Source: Vespula vulgaris
Lineage: Eukaryota > Arthropoda > Insecta > Hymenoptera > Vespidae
Direction of reading: 5' to 3'
Length of the DNA: 64,000 nucleotides
NCBI RefSeq assembly: GCF_905475345.1
Contig: NC_066608.1
Location: forward strand, 1,483,501 to 1,547,500
In this document: positions 1 through 12,600 of the stretch, one piece after another
Layout of the letters: every line of letters begins with the position of its first letter
Position numbering within the stretch: position 1 is the first letter of the stretch
Program-made: the position numbers and the translations under genes
The notes under the pieces: generated by a model
The model's input: only the letters and a program-made list of their open reading frames with translations
Database searches by the model: none
What the model was told of the DNA's origin: nothing

Positions 1-840
1 CGTCCCCACCATCTCTCCTCCATCCCTAACCCCTACCTTCCTCAAACCCACACCCTTCACTTATGTGCCCTCGACGTATGGCCAAGAGAATTCCTTGCAA
101 ATTCCTTGCCAAGCTTTTGCCTAAGATTTTGCTCGCGTACCAGTCAATTTTACGCCAGTGAAAGAGAAGATTTACCATCTTATCTCATATTATGTCATTC
201 ATATAGAAAAGAAATATGTATGATTTATGTATCTGAGAAATCTTTATATACCCGCGTATATGCGTATTGATTCTTGTTGCAAGAAAAAAGAAGGATTTTT
301 AATTAATTGATCGTCTTGATTAAAGATCGATATTAATTTGAATAATTTATCTTCTAATATATTTTAATATAGCGATCTTGAAGAAGAAGAGTTATGGGTG
401 TGAGAAAAAAAATTATCAAGAATAGTTATTGTTATATCACAGAGATATATTGCTGAGAAATTCTAATAAAAGAAAAAAAATCACTTTAGATATATTTAAT
501 AATGATCTTGTAAAAAGAATTATCGATGTAAGAAATATCGAGGCATCTATGATAAGATCCCGTATCATGAGATTTTTATATTCTATTGATATATAAATCT
601 ATTAAAGATCAAAAATCAGCTTGGTTTATACAATAACCCCCTCTCGCTTCCACTCACTATAGATATATCAGCTTTTTAGAAGATAAGAAGGAAGAAGAAA
701 TCCGTGTCTTTGGTGGTGCCCTCGACAATATGTCGGGAAAGTAGCTTTTCTTAGGGATCATCCAGCAGAAGTCCTTGAGAAAAGAGCTAGCTGGCCCTTT
801 TACTCCATAGGGCAAATATCGCAGAAAGCAGAGTTCTTCT
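1..840. other. No gene seen
   Basis: The first 130 bases are C-rich, with a nearby doublet AATTCCTTGC/AAATTCCTTGCC. Bases 180-620 are A+T-rich and featureless. Bases 715-830 are unique, more balanced sequence without a convincing frame. Confidence 0.6.
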
Positions 841-893
841 ATTGTTGTTGCCATTGCTATTCTTGTTGCTGTTGTTGTTGTTGCTATTGCTAT

Positions 894-928
<35 letters not shown>

Positions 929-930
929 TC
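841..930 (+). repeat. Imperfect TTG/CTG trinucleotide repeat
   Basis: About 30 TTG, CTG and ATTG-type triplets. The poly-Leu and poly-Ala/Thr frames across it are artefacts of the repeat. Confidence 0.9.
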
Positions 931-3900
931 GTCACTTTCTTTTCTTTATAAGCATGCCTTTCTTTTCTCTCGGTGTACCAGATTTTTTTCAAAGACCAAA
1001 TGCCATTCAACTTTGACGAAACGTATCAAGTCGGAGAATACTCCGTGGACATTGTTTGACGTTTCATTATTTTATATGTATATATGTGAACGCGTGTGTG
1101 TATGTTTGTGTTTGTGCGTGTAAAAGATCGATCGACGTGGCACTCCTTCGTGGAAAATATTCGTTTATTCTCTAACCGGAAGTTCGAGAACACGATACAG
1201 ATGCATTATATTTGCCGAGTACTCAAACGGATTAGAACGTTTTTTTTATCGTCGAGAATGAAAAAGGAGTTTGCTTATAAAAAGGGTACCATCTTTCTTT
1301 TTCCGGTTTAACGATTTACGAGATCCAAAATGACGTGTCGTTTACCCTCCTTCCCCTCTTCGTCTCCGCGTCCCTCGTCATACGGATGATACGCGAAAAA
1401 ATAAGAAAAGAAAAATAAAAATATGAATATATATATCGGAATAAGCATTTCGAAGTTTAAAGCTATGCTTCGAGTGAAGGCTGAAGGCTGAAGGCTGGAA
1501 CATGCTACTTTTTCTAAGTACGACTTTTCCATTTCGGGCCCCGCTTCACGTTGAAAACATGAAACGTTCGTCTCGAATCGCACCAACTTTCCACGTTTTT
1601 ACTCTTGCTTAAGAATAGATTTTCTTCTCTTTTCTTTTATTCCTTCTTCCTTTTCTGCATTTCTTCTTCGGCACGATCGTTGCTACACTTCTCATCGAAT
1701 CATTTACAAATGAAAAGTAGGACGCAAAAAAATTTGAGAAAAAGAGAAAAAAATAAACGTGCATTTGAATTGAACGAGTAAAAAAAAAAAGAAATAATAA
1801 AGTACAAAAAATAACAACGATCAAAAAAAAGAAACATCGTCAAATAGCCTCGAAATTATTTCGACCGGTGTTTCTTCATTGACGACGAAATTCGATGTAA
1901 TCGAAGATCGTTCGAAATATTTTTTTTGTTCCCTCTTTTAACGTACTCACCAGCGTAGTTCTCGGAAACATTATTAAAATCTTTTTTGGTCGAAAATAGC
2001 GGGATAAAAAAAGGAGAGAGGAAATAATAGAAAAAAAGAAGAAAAGAAAAGAGAGAGAAAAAAAAATCGAGCCACTAATTTTTACATAGTCGATTATCGT
2101 TCTTGTTTATCCTTTTAAAAATAAAAGCCTTCCCCTAGTAACCTTTTGACAAAACCGAAAATTACCACGGTTCGGTGAACAACTCGGTTTTCTTTTTTTC
2201 TTTCTCTTTCTTTTCTTTCTTTCTTTCCTTCTTTTTTTCTCCTTCTTCTTCTTCTTCTACTTCTTTCCGGACGAAGCCGCTAATAAATTCGTATTTACGG
2301 TATCTGACTTGTCAGGAGGCCCGGTTATTTTTGTTTCCAGGCCGCTGTGAATCTTCCCGACGATATCCTCTTTTCCCGTTCATCCCCTCGACGTCCTTTA
2401 CCGACGGCATAAATATCCCGAGGGTTGAGTGGTGGGTGTAGTAGGTGGATAAGGTGGGGATGAAGGGTTGGGGAGACAGGGGTGCGAGGTCATCGGGTAT
2501 GGAACCTTGGTTGGATCCCTTTTCGTCCCTTTCTCCTTCCATTACCGTCTCTTGGGATTCGTGGATTAAGTAGGTATAGCTAATCACATCTTTAAATTAG
2601 AAAATACGTATCTCTTTTTTCCTCTGGGCCAAGATTTATTTACTTTTTTCTTTTTTCTCTCTTCTTTCTCCTTTGACGTAAACGTTTAACTAACCGGCGT
2701 AAGTTAAGATATATCTGAGGCTTTTCTTTTCTCTCCGTCTCTCTCTTTCTTTTTCGTCTTATTTTTTCTACACGTTTGAAAATCGAATACCTTCTTCTTT
2801 TAAAGACTAAATCACATACGGATAGAGAAACAGAAAGAGAGAGAAAGAGAGACAGAAGAGAGAGAAAATCTATGAATAGGCAATCGAGGAAAATCCAAGA
2901 ACGTAACTTTTCCTCCGATTTCGTACGGGAAAGTCGCTCGAAGGACAGGACGCAACCTACTTCAACTGGAAGTCACGATACGATGCTGAGAGACTTTCCG
3001 TTCTACCCCTTGGGCGCGTCTTGGGAAATCGATCGAAACTAAGGAGACAAAATTTGTCAGCCGTAGGAGCTCTTTCGCCCTGAATATCGAGTTTCGGTGG
3101 TGGGGATCTGCGCCGCGTCGGCTCTTGGGCAGGTACGTCTTCGAAAAAAAAAGAAAGAAAAAATGGAAGAAAAACCAAAGCAAAAATAAAAAAAGGAAAA
3201 CAAAAATTAAACTACATTTCTCTCTTCTTCTTTAAAACTTTGACTTGCACGCCATAACGAGTCCCTTGTTGTTAACGATAAGTCCGCAAAAGGAAGGAAG
3301 GTTAGAGAGAAGATGTGCTCGAGTAAATTCAACGCCTGTGTACTTACCTCATGGACCCTGGAAGGTTAATGCTACGGAAGCAATATGGCCGTTCTCTAAA
3401 CTCTACTACTACGGTGAACACTAATGTTCGGAAACAAAAGACACTACGAACGTATATAACGTACAGATAGAGGGAGGGAGAAAGAGAGGACTGGCTTTTC
3501 GAAAGTACTATGGTTTAACCCGAAATGGAATATAATTATATAATCAAGAGAGTGTCTGGTTAAAAGATATAATGAATATGAACGAGGAAAAAAGATTTAA
3601 TCCTTAAGGGATAATCACATCGATAAAATTTCAAGCACAAAAAAGATAAGAGTTTTAACGAAATGTATGAAAAGTTTAATCAATTTATTTCTCCTAATCG
3701 GTGCATTGTTACTTTTAATTATTGTGAAAGTTAATTTCCATAATTTTAATTTAATACAGGATATCCTCGTATAATACGGGTTCATGTAACTCGACGATAA
3801 AATTGTTATTTATATTCTTATGACACGATATACACGTGTCCCACCTAACTTGAGGTTTTATATATATATATACATATACATATATCGGTATTTGCTGAAT

Positions 3901-4228
3901 GTTACTGAAGTTAAACAATTGGATCAAAAAGTTCAAAATATAATTTATAATAAAAAAAAATAAATACGTAACTTTTTGCTGCTCAACTTTGTAACATAAT
4001 TTTTGTCACGCGATATTTACTTTTTCCAGCCAATAAACATAAGTTTTTCAAGTGCACACGTACAACATTTTTTTTTTTCCAATTCCATACGATAGATAGT
4101 TTTTAAGGATCGAATGATGAAACGATGAATCGAGATTACGTATTTACGATTTCATTAATTTCAGAGTTGTTACACTTGTAGATTCTCGAAACTTGGAAAG
4201 AAAAAAAGAAGAGGAGGAAGAAGAAAAT
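931..4228. other. No gene seen; two good minus-strand donors
   Basis: Mixed purine/pyrimidine tracts. Strong minus-strand donor matches occur at about 3347 (GAG|GTAAGT, preceded by CCAGGGTCCAT) and about 1951 (CTG|GTGAGT). Single matches like these are expected by chance at about this rate, and no linked exon could be built. Confidence 0.5.
2456..2482 (+). other. G-quadruplex motif
   Basis: Four G tracts (2456-2459, 2465-2467, 2470-2473 and 2479-2482) are separated by loops of 5, 2 and 5 bases, meeting the usual G3+N1-7 rule. It lies in a G-rich patch (about 2420-2500) unlike the A+T-rich flanks. Confidence 0.55.
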
Positions 4229-4240
4229 AGACAGACAGAC

Positions 4241-4278
<38 letters not shown>
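4229..4278 (+). repeat. (ACAG)n and (AG)n microsatellite
   Basis: ACAG tetramers pass into a pure AG run of about 26 bases. Confidence 0.9.
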
Positions 4279-4279
<1 letters not shown>

Positions 4280-4485
4280 TGATGACGAGTTATAAGACAA
4301 CCTCAAAGTGATCAAAGATGAGGGTAAGCGCGAACGTACGATAGACGTGTTTACGTCGTTCAGCCTGCGGCCTCTTGCGGTAAACTTAGACGCGTAGAAG
4401 GAGGAAGTGCGAGAAGAGAAGGTAGGCCCCACAAAAGCACTTCTCCCTAAGGGTTGTGTAATACGGGGGACTAATCGAGCAACAA

Positions 4486-4571
4486 TCGTCGTCGTCGTCT
4501 TCGTCGTCGTCTTCGTCTTCGTCGTCGTCGTCGTTGTCGCCGTCGTTACCGTCGTCATCATCGTCGTCTTC
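4486..4571 (+). repeat. (GTC/TTC)n trinucleotide repeat
   Basis: GTC triplets with TTC, GCC and ATC interruptions. It gives a Thr-rich frame on the minus strand that is not a gene. Confidence 0.9.
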
Positions 4572-4923
4572 TCACTGCAATTGTAATTTCGAGTTTCAAG
4601 GAAAGGTCGCGAAGGGTTGCTTGTAACCTTCCACCCCCCACCCACTTCTTTCACTCGTCCTATCCCTTCCTTCTCCCCACTCCTATAGCAGACGTCTCGC
4701 ATTAAGTCGACAAGATGATACGAACGGGAGATGCTAACGGTTAACGTAATTCGCTAGAATTCGTCGAAATTCCTCTAGCGTACTACTATCTAACGAACGA
4801 ATTTCTTCCTTGTTTCAACAGAACGAATTGTGATTAGCCAGAACACTCTTGACGCATATCAACGTAGTTCTATTTTCTTCGTTCATCGTAAGAAATTTTC
4901 AAGGATTTCTTTCCCTCTTTGTT

Positions 4924-4932
4924 TCTCTCTCG

Positions 4933-4972
<40 letters not shown>
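4924..4972 (+). repeat. (CT)n microsatellite
   Basis: A CT dinucleotide run with few interruptions. Confidence 0.9.
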
Positions 4973-4977
<5 letters not shown>

Positions 4978-5039
4978 GTTCAATAATCGCGACGAATCAT
5001 CCCTTCTATGCATTGAATTCGATGATTAAATCCTATGGT

Positions 5040-5071
<32 letters not shown>

Positions 5072-5128
5072 GCATGTACGTATGCGTGAGTTATATACGC
5101 GATTTGGGATGTAATTAAACGTGCCAGT

Positions 5129-5243
5129 CCTGTTTCCTGCTTAGACGCATTTCTCAGATTCAATTCCCTACGTTCTTCGACAGTAATATCCAGAATTCTT
5201 TCAATTTTTTAACAAGTAGTTGTTGTCAATCTATATACTTAAA

Positions 5244-5283
<40 letters not shown>

Positions 5284-5720
5284 TTTTATGAAATACTTGT
5301 TATATTCGACAGGAAAAGTTCTTCGCCAATTCTGTTTTTTGCTGAGATGCATTTCTCACGGATGCAATTTTCTACGTTCTTCGATAATACTCATCTGAAT
5401 TTTATTTCATTATTAAAACTTGAAAAGTTATTATCAAGCGATATACTCGAACGATGTTTATAATTTTCTGTTTACTGATAGTACGCATTTCTCAGATGCA
5501 ATCTTATATATTCTTGAATAATAAACACTACAGTGAATTTTTTTTTGTCATCTTTAAAACTTCAAAATTTCTTATCAATCAATAGATATACTTAACGCGA
5601 ATCTTAATTCGTAATTCGAGCTGTAATTTTTTACGTTTTTTAATATTAAAAGAACGTTGAAATTCCTATTAATTTTAGAATAGTGGAAAGTTATTATTAA
5701 TCAATATAGTATACCGATGT
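5129..5720 (+). repeat. Diverged tandem array, about four units of roughly 135 bp
   Basis: The units begin near 5129, 5330, 5466 and 5600. Shared words include GCATTTCTCA, then (GA)TGCAAT, CTACGTTCTTCGA, a GAATT(C/T)(T)n segment, AAAACTT-AAAAGTTATTATCAA and ATATACT(T/C)(A/G)AACGAT. The first unit is longer because an (AT)n run (5246-5278) has expanded in it. The last unit is the most diverged. No coding potential was seen. Identity is far below that of a satellite, so the duplication is old. Confidence 0.6.
5246..5278 (+). repeat. (AT)n microsatellite
   Basis: A pure AT run inside unit 1 of the tandem array beginning at 5129. Confidence 0.9.
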
Positions 5721-8700
5721 CAGAGATAGTTAATAGTTAAATGTTAACGCGTTGACCATCACCGATAAGAGTTTTCCGGTAAAATCGTTTTACGAGTCGC
5801 TCTGTAAAGCTCGCAAATGCCAGATATCCAACCGTTTGGAGTTAACAGTGAAAGCCCTCTGTTACGCATCGACCCGTAATAACAGCAGCTCGCTCGACAT
5901 TTCACTCGGCCACAGTTTATAGGGCTGACCGCTCTATGCCACTTTGTTAATGTCTCTCTAGCCTTTTCTCTATCTCGACGGTTGCTTTGTGGTATATATC
6001 TCTCTTTTGTGTTGGAAGTATTCGTTAAAATTTCATACAATACGATTCTACATAGAATATGGTAAACGTTATATATATATATATATATAATATATTTATA
6101 TATACATACATACCTACACAGAAACACGTTAGTACATTTTCGTTCCTTACGCAATAACTCTTTGAAATAATAATAAACCCTTCTAGCAAGATAGAGATAG
6201 AATAGAAACAGAGGTAATAAGAGATAGAGGGTGGTAAAAGTAAGTAGGGGTAGGTAGTAGATATTCTTGGTTCGATCAAGTCCATGCTTTTTGATCGTAA
6301 ATTCATCTGAACAGGTGTACAGTGAAATGAGACGAGGTGAGCCAGGATAGTGGGTGGTGGTTGGTTAAGGGAATAAGACGGGCGAGGGTGGGCATTGCCT
6401 TTAGTTTAAATTTCAACGAGATGTCGGAACGAATAATCGTAATGTTTGTTTGTGACGTACTCATACTTCGAGATATTCGTAATCCAAAGTATTTTCGACC
6501 GAAAGCTCAATGCTACCCGTTAAACTCTCGTGACCGACTAGAAATGACGTAATCGTAGTATATACTAAGAGTAATAATTCTCCTCTCCTCTACGGAAATT
6601 CGTACGTTTGGGCGCATAACTACGCGATGCATATTACATGGATAACGTAAAGTTTTCGGTTTAGCGAATTAGCGAGAGAACGCATTCAAACACGGGCTCT
6701 CTTGAAGTTTCCGATTTGTTAGATTGCTACATCGAAGAGAAAGAGAGAGAGAGAGAGAAAGACAGAAGTTCACGTGAGAATCGTACTCATCTAAACGAAA
6801 CGATTTCATAATTAAATTCAATTTAAGAGCTGTCCTTCGCTCCTCTCTATATATCTACTTCGAAGAACATTTTCTAATCGTAAGTAAAGAAAGAAAGAAA
6901 GAAACGAAGGAAGGAAGGAAGGAAGGAAAAAAGAAAGAAAGAAAGAAAGAAAGAAAATCGCTTTCGCGTCTAGGTTGCCCTTTTACAATATCACAAAGCG
7001 ATCCATCTTAGGGACTGCCCGTTCAACGGATCGTTGCATGACCGGTTTTCTCTCCGGTTTGAAAAGTAGGTCTCGCGTTTCCTTTCGTTCAACGTACTTG
7101 TGGTCGTTGTAAGGTGATTACGTTGTAACTATTAAAGCTCTATTATACGTTCAAGTAAAACGTTACGCTATAGCGTGGGATTCGTGGAACGGAGCTTTAT
7201 TAATAACGAACGTTAAGTAAATTTTCACGAATAATGTTTCAAGCTTCGGTGGAAAAGTTTCGAGAGGGTGGAAAGAGAAAAAAAAAAGAAAAAAGAAACA
7301 AAAAAAAAGGAACAAACGACAAATATTTTCTTTTCTATTTTTATTTTTTGTGTTTTTTTTTTATTTTGCTTTCCTTTTTTTCCCTCTTTTTTTTTCTTCT
7401 TTTTTTTTTTTCCTCGTACGACCGTCCTCGCTGCGAACGGAACGACGTCGTGCCTTTAATCTTAAATCGAACAATATAGCATGTATTTATTATTTTCTTT
7501 TTTTTTTTTTTATAATACTTGCAACGTCAGTTTTATTACCTGTTAAAGAATATTTATCGCAAACTAGACCGAGATTTTCTAAAGGGTTTTTGCTGTCTAT
7601 ACCATACCATGGTAGGTAGGTCACAGTTAAACAAAATGAAAACGACGAAATCAATTTTAATGAATGGTCGGACGGCAACAATACACTCGTGCATTTCGAA
7701 CATTTCTAAGCTGCTATGTATTCTACGTACGTGTATATCTATATTTAGGTCCTTTCATTTCTATATGCGAGATCTAGATGCGGGAGAGACCTGCCTTTTT
7801 TTCTTCTTCGATCTCAAAATATACGTCTAAAAATTTTATGTGTATATATATATGTGTGTGTGTATATATAGCGCTGTTCTTTTGATCGAAAGTCAACAGG
7901 AACATCCCGAAGAAAATCGCTGACACTAGCTCGTTCAATGTTATAATACAGGAAGGAAAGTTCGCGTTGTGAGTAGAAAAGCAAGGCGTTTGATCGTTAG
8001 TCACGTGTCACGGGACAAGACGGATTCAAATTAACCAGTTAATAGGAAAGTTCAAGGGAGCCGCGTTTCGAAATCGAAGGGAAGTGGTGCTACTGGTTAT
8101 ACGGGAGAGTTTAAGGGTCTTGAAATAGAAAGAGAAATAGAAAGGAGAACGAAAAGGAGAAAGAGAAGGAGAAAGAGAGAGAAATTTCGAAAGAAGAAAC
8201 AAGGATGGAAAATTCGCTATTGCCGGAGTTTCGTCAGTTATACTAATGGCCAATTTAGTTTGCTTAACATTAAACGCGCAAGTTTGTTACCGTAGAAGAA
8301 AATCAGATGCATGACGAATACAATCGTCTCGTTACGTCTTTAGAATATTCGATTAGTTATTTCATCTAATTCTTATTATCAAGATTCTACTCTACATTTA
8401 TTTTATTGCTCCTTTTCATCTACTTTTAATTAAGTCTAGTATATATGACGTAATTAATTTTTTCATATAACCCAAGAGAAATTGAAAAGCCAACTGGAAA
8501 TATAAGAGAAGCGAAAAAGAACATCGAAAAAGAAACAAATATATTTTGATATATATTCATTCAAATATATTTCTTTCTCATTAGTAATACTAATATATTG
8601 CATACACTCAATGAAATGAATCTTTACTGACTAATAAATACAAGTTTCTTTTTTATACGACCTTCGTATTCATAAAAGTTTAATGTACACATTTGTCCAA

Positions 8701-9200
8701 TCAATTACTTTAGTAAGATGCAATTACGTCTATATATCTGATTAAATTCGTTTCCGTGCTCTTTTTCCTCTTTCTTTTTTTATTTTGTTTACCTTCTGTA
8801 TTTGTACTTTTGATTACCTACGATCTCGAGAAACCACAGCAGCCCTTTTGAGGATTGCTAATGATACCCTCTTCTCGTGATCCTTAGGATTTGGTAAACG
8901 AGCACGTTTACTCTCGTTAAGGATTGACATGAGGAGTAGTAGGTGATATCGATTCTCTTTATATCTCACACGGCTATATATCGATCGTAAACATCGATGA
9001 AAAACCCTTGGCTAAAGGGATGAAGAGAGAGAAAAGAAGGGATTCGACTAAGGGCCGTTTGGTAATGCGAAACGTTCACCTCCATAAAGAGTTTTCTTCC
9101 TTACGTTAGCAAAGGGCGAAGGAAAGGAAATTGAAAAGTTCTTCCGGCCGAGTGTCTTGCCTCCTTTCCATCTTGATTTTCCCTTCTCTTTTCTTCTCTC
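5721..9200. other. No gene seen
   Basis: TTAACGCGTTGACC at about 5745 resembles a TTAA-element end, but no partner was found. Homopyrimidine tracts occupy 7340-7420. An A+T-rich imperfect hairpin (AAATATATTT arms) lies at about 8527-8580. The rest is unique noncoding sequence. Confidence 0.5.
6884..6956 (+). repeat. (AAAG)n/(AAGG)n compound microsatellite
   Basis: AAAG tetramers, then GGAA tetramers, then AAAG again. Confidence 0.9.
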
Positions 9201-9252
9201 ACCAACACCAACACCAACACCAACGCCAACACTAACACCACCATTACCACCG
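9201..9252 (+). repeat. (CAACAC)n hexamer repeat
   Basis: Seven to eight copies of an ACCAAC-type hexamer with point changes. The Val/Gly-rich minus-strand frames here come from the repeat. Confidence 0.85.
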
Positions 9253-9355
9253 ACCATCTCTTTTGAATCTTCGGTCGAAACTTTTCGACGTGAATCGGAT
9301 CAATTATAGGGCAGCTCGCAACTCGAGTTAAGTTCACTTTTTTCTCTCACGTTTA

Positions 9356-9358
<3 letters not shown>

Positions 9359-9389
<31 letters not shown>
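9359..9389 (+). repeat. (TC)n microsatellite
   Basis: A pure TC run of about 31 bases inside a longer pyrimidine stretch that reaches about 9475. Confidence 0.9.
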
Positions 9390-9395
<6 letters not shown>

Positions 9396-11949
9396 TTGTC
9401 TCTTCTTTTTTTCGTTCTTTTTTTCTCTTACTTTTTTTCTATTTCTTTTTCTTCTTTAATTTTTTTTTTTTTTTATTACTTACTTATTCCCCTTTCATTT
9501 ATATTCTAAAGAATTATTTATCTCTTATCTCCTGATGGAGAATCTCTCAACGATAACTGGTCGAGTGATAATCGCGATAACGTCATCCTCGTCGAGCTCT
9601 GTCGATCTTCCGGAGGGACAAAGATTCATCCAAAGTGGTTATTAAAGCTTTCTCTCTCTCTCTCTCTCTTTCTCTCTCTGTCTTTTACTATTTTTTTTCT
9701 TTTCTTTCACTTCCTTCCCTCTTCAAAAGAAAGAAAGAAAAAAAAATTAGAAGAAGAAGAAAAGGGATTGAATACAATGGTCGGACAGGAGGATTTTGAA
9801 TCTTTCGTTGGGGGTAAAGAATAAAAAAAAAATATAGGGAAAAACGAGAAGGAAAGGAAGAAAAAATGATGAAAGATTTTATGTAAAAAAAAAAGGGAAG
9901 AAAAAGGAAATGATATAAAAAAGTAAAGGAGTAAAAATAACAACTAAAAAAAAAAAGGAAGAGAGGATTTAACGAGCCGGCATTGTTGTGATTCCGAGAT
10001 GAAAAATTGAAGTGTCTACTTGGTGAACCAACGAACAACGATGAGACGATTACGACTATGGAGGAAAGAAAAATACAGGGGAGCAAAAAAAGTAGCTGAA
10101 GAAGAAGAAGAAGAAGAAGAAGAATAAAAGAAAAAAAGGAAAAGAAAAAAGACGAATGTTCCCGCGGTTCTTCGCGAGAAGAAGCAAACGAGAGGCACAC
10201 CTGTAGAAAGAATAAATCAATAGCCTCTTGATGAGGAACAAGAAAGAAAAAAGAAGAAAAGGAAAAGAAAAGGAGAAAAAAAGAAGAGAAAAGAAAACAA
10301 GTGCAAAGAAAAGGGAAAGAAAGAAAGAAAGAAAGAAAGAAAGACAGAAAGAGAATAAAAAAGAAGAAAAGAAAAAAAGGAAGAAAAAGAAGGGTGGCTA
10401 TCGCAACCCTTGGCAACCCTTTCTACCCTTCTCTCTTCATTGTCCAATCGCTTATTCTCGCTTTTCGTGCTATGAATCGCGATTTTAACGAAGCTCCCTC
10501 GCTCAGGACGAAGAGAAGTGCGTCTTCGAATTAATCATTTTCTCTCTCTCTCTCTCTCTTCCTCTCTCTCCATGTCTATTTATCTCTCTCTCGCTTCTCT
10601 CTTTCTTATCGCTCTCTTCTTAATCTCAACGTCGGATACTTTCGAGTAGGGCATTCTCAAGCTCAACATGGTTTCGAGGATCGCGCCAACGCCGCAGCAC
10701 CAGCCACAGCTTCACCACGTTCCATTAGCGCTTCCTAAGAATCTCCATCCCCCCTTCCACCTACCCTTCCACCTCCCATCCCATCCCATCTCTTTTTTCC
10801 CTCTTTCACTTCTTCATAAAACATGGATATTTATACATTATACATGTGTATGTGTATGTGTGGGTAAATATGTATGTATATGTGTGCGCATGTACATATA
10901 TATGTATATATATATACATGCAGCTACAAAAAGAGACACATGTAAAGTTTCGTATTTATTAGAAAGTTTATATGATTTAGAACAAACGAGAGATGATCTC
11001 GCATAAGTTTCAACGTTGCTCCAATTTCCAGCCTGTTTGCTTCGGGGTTAGGTTGAAAATTCAAATCTACCTTTTCTCGCAAGATATTCCTACCATGCTC
11101 TTTCAACCCTCGTGAAATTTTCATTTTCCTCGCTTTTACCATCGAAAAACATTCTACATATTCAGGTACATGTATATCTATATGTGTATGTATAACCGGT
11201 TATGTAGTAGAATCGGTCAAAATAATTCGAACCCGTCGGCAAGTGTTTTTTTTGTTATCGTTAACAATAAACTCGTCCGAAACTGCTCGTTATCGCGTTG
11301 CAATTAATCATTATACCCCTTGAAGTTTCTCGTCCTGCTCGTATAGAAAAAGAGAAGAGAAAGGGAAAAAGAAGATGAAAAAGAAGGACGAAAACAGAAA
11401 GCTTTCCTTCTTTTATCTTATTTCACTTTTTTTGTTCTTTTTAGAAAGAGACCTTTAATAAGAAAGAAGATAAAATTCATCTAACGATTCCCCCAGTTAC
11501 GTAGATCGCCAATAGCTAAATAAATCTTGGATTCGTCGTTCCGATCGAATCTAAGAGGAACAAAAAAAAGAAAAAGAAGAAAATTCGTGTGACAACGACG
11601 AGGACAACTCGTGAATAAGGGAATAAGGTAATAATGGAATAGGAACATAAGAGTATAAAGACGGAGAGATAGAGGGAGAGAGAGAAACATATAGGACAGA
11701 TAAAAGACAGAGAGAGAGAGAAAAGAGAAAGGGAGGGTACTTACGATATGGAGAAAAAAGATGAAGTCACCGTGGAGTTTTTGGGGGCGGCACGCGTAGG
11801 ATGGTAGAAGAGGAGAAAGAGGAGGAGAAGGAGAAGGAGAAGAAGGAGAAAGCAGAGCAGAGCAGAGAAGAGAAGAGAAGAGAAGGGAGAGAATGAGAGA
11901 AGGTTGGAAGTGGTGGAGAAGGAGGAGCAGGAGAGAGAGTTACCGTAGG
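9390..11949. other. Purine/pyrimidine-rich stretch without a gene
   Basis: Dominated by poly-T/C (9390-9480), purine runs (9725-10395, including AAAG units at 10316-10345), CT runs (10540-10620) and GA/GGA runs (11340-11935). The long Phe/Ser minus-strand frame at 9688-10416 is a translation of these. Confidence 0.7.
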
Positions 11950-12335
11950 GTTGGAAGAAGGGGCATGCGCGGCATCCGGGGGTGCAGGACGGCTCTCGGG
12001 GTTTAGTCGGTTTCCAACAACACGACGCGTCGCTCGCGCATAACCATCGCTCGCTCGTTTGCTCTCTCGCTCGTTCTCTCGCTCTGTTTCTCTTTCTCTT
12101 TCTTGTCTCGCTCTCTCTCTCTCTCTCTCTCTTCTCTCTTTCTCCGTTACGTACGTTTGTACGTTCCTACGTTTCTACGTTCGTTCTTCGTACGTTCGTA
12201 CGCTTTTACTCGCTCGGCTAGCACCCGCGTATACATAGATACGCTCCCCTCCCACTACCCCTTTTCGAGACGCGTTCTTTGGCGGCTCGTTCGCGCGCAT
12301 CCTCGCGGCAGCAAACAAAGAATTTTCAAAGGAAG
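11950..12335. promoter_or_regulatory. CpG-dense island, possible promoter or 5' exon
   Basis: Sequence such as GGGGCATGCGCGGCATCCGG, ACGACGCGTCGCTCGCGCAT and GGCTCGTTCGCGCGCATCCTCGC is much richer in G+C and CpG than its surroundings. It contains GCTC/CT pyrimidine runs and TACGTTCG repeats. On the minus strand a donor (ATATC|GTAAGTACC) lies at about 11747, so a minus-strand noncoding first exon is conceivable. There is no coding frame beyond repeat translations. Confidence 0.3.
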
Positions 12336-12514
12336 CTAATTTGTTAAAGAGTGACGTCGCAAACCTGTTCGCACGTTCTTCTTTTACTTTTGTTTGTTTG
12401 TTTGTTTGTTTGTTCTTTCTTGCTTCCTTCCTTCCTTTCTTGTTTTTCCCTTGCCTCCTTTTTCCAGTTTTTCTTTTGTCTTCGTTTTTATCCTTCTTCC
12501 TTTCTTTTACCCTT

Positions 12515-12600
12515 TTTTCCTTCCCTCCCTTCTTCCCTCCTTCCTTCCTTCCTTCCTTCCTTCCTTCCTTCCTTCCTTCCTTCCTTCCTTCCTTTCTTTC
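12515..12600 (+). repeat. (TTCC)n microsatellite
   Basis: About 13 perfect TTCC tetramers flanked by TTCC/TCCC variants. The Leu/Pro/Ser frames here are artefacts. Confidence 0.9.

Noticed and set aside
1..60. Telomere-like CCCTAACCCC at the left edge
   Set aside because: A single occurrence with no tandem array; insect telomeres usually have TTAGG repeats.
3342..3352. Consensus minus-strand donor GAG|GTAAGT as proof of an exon
   Set aside because: One or two perfect donors are expected by chance in 128 kb of strand; no linked acceptor plus frame.
4136..4702. Minus-strand frame of 188 codons
   Set aside because: Two thirds are poly-Thr and Ser/Leu repeats from the GTC and AG microsatellites; no splice context.
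5744..5758. TTAACGCGTTGACC as a second TTAA-element end
   Set aside because: No inverted partner was found within a few kilobases.
8527..8580. A+T-rich hairpin as a microRNA precursor
   Set aside because: The arms are almost only A and T and follow the local composition; no stable, well-matched 22-base arm.
9688..10416. Long minus-strand open frame (242 codons)
   Set aside because: It is a translation of purine runs into Phe/Leu/Ser and has no non-repetitive segment of a real domain.
12159..12210. TACGTTCG words as a CRISPR-like or iterated site array
   Set aside because: The spacing is irregular and short; it is an imperfect simple repeat in a eukaryotic genome.
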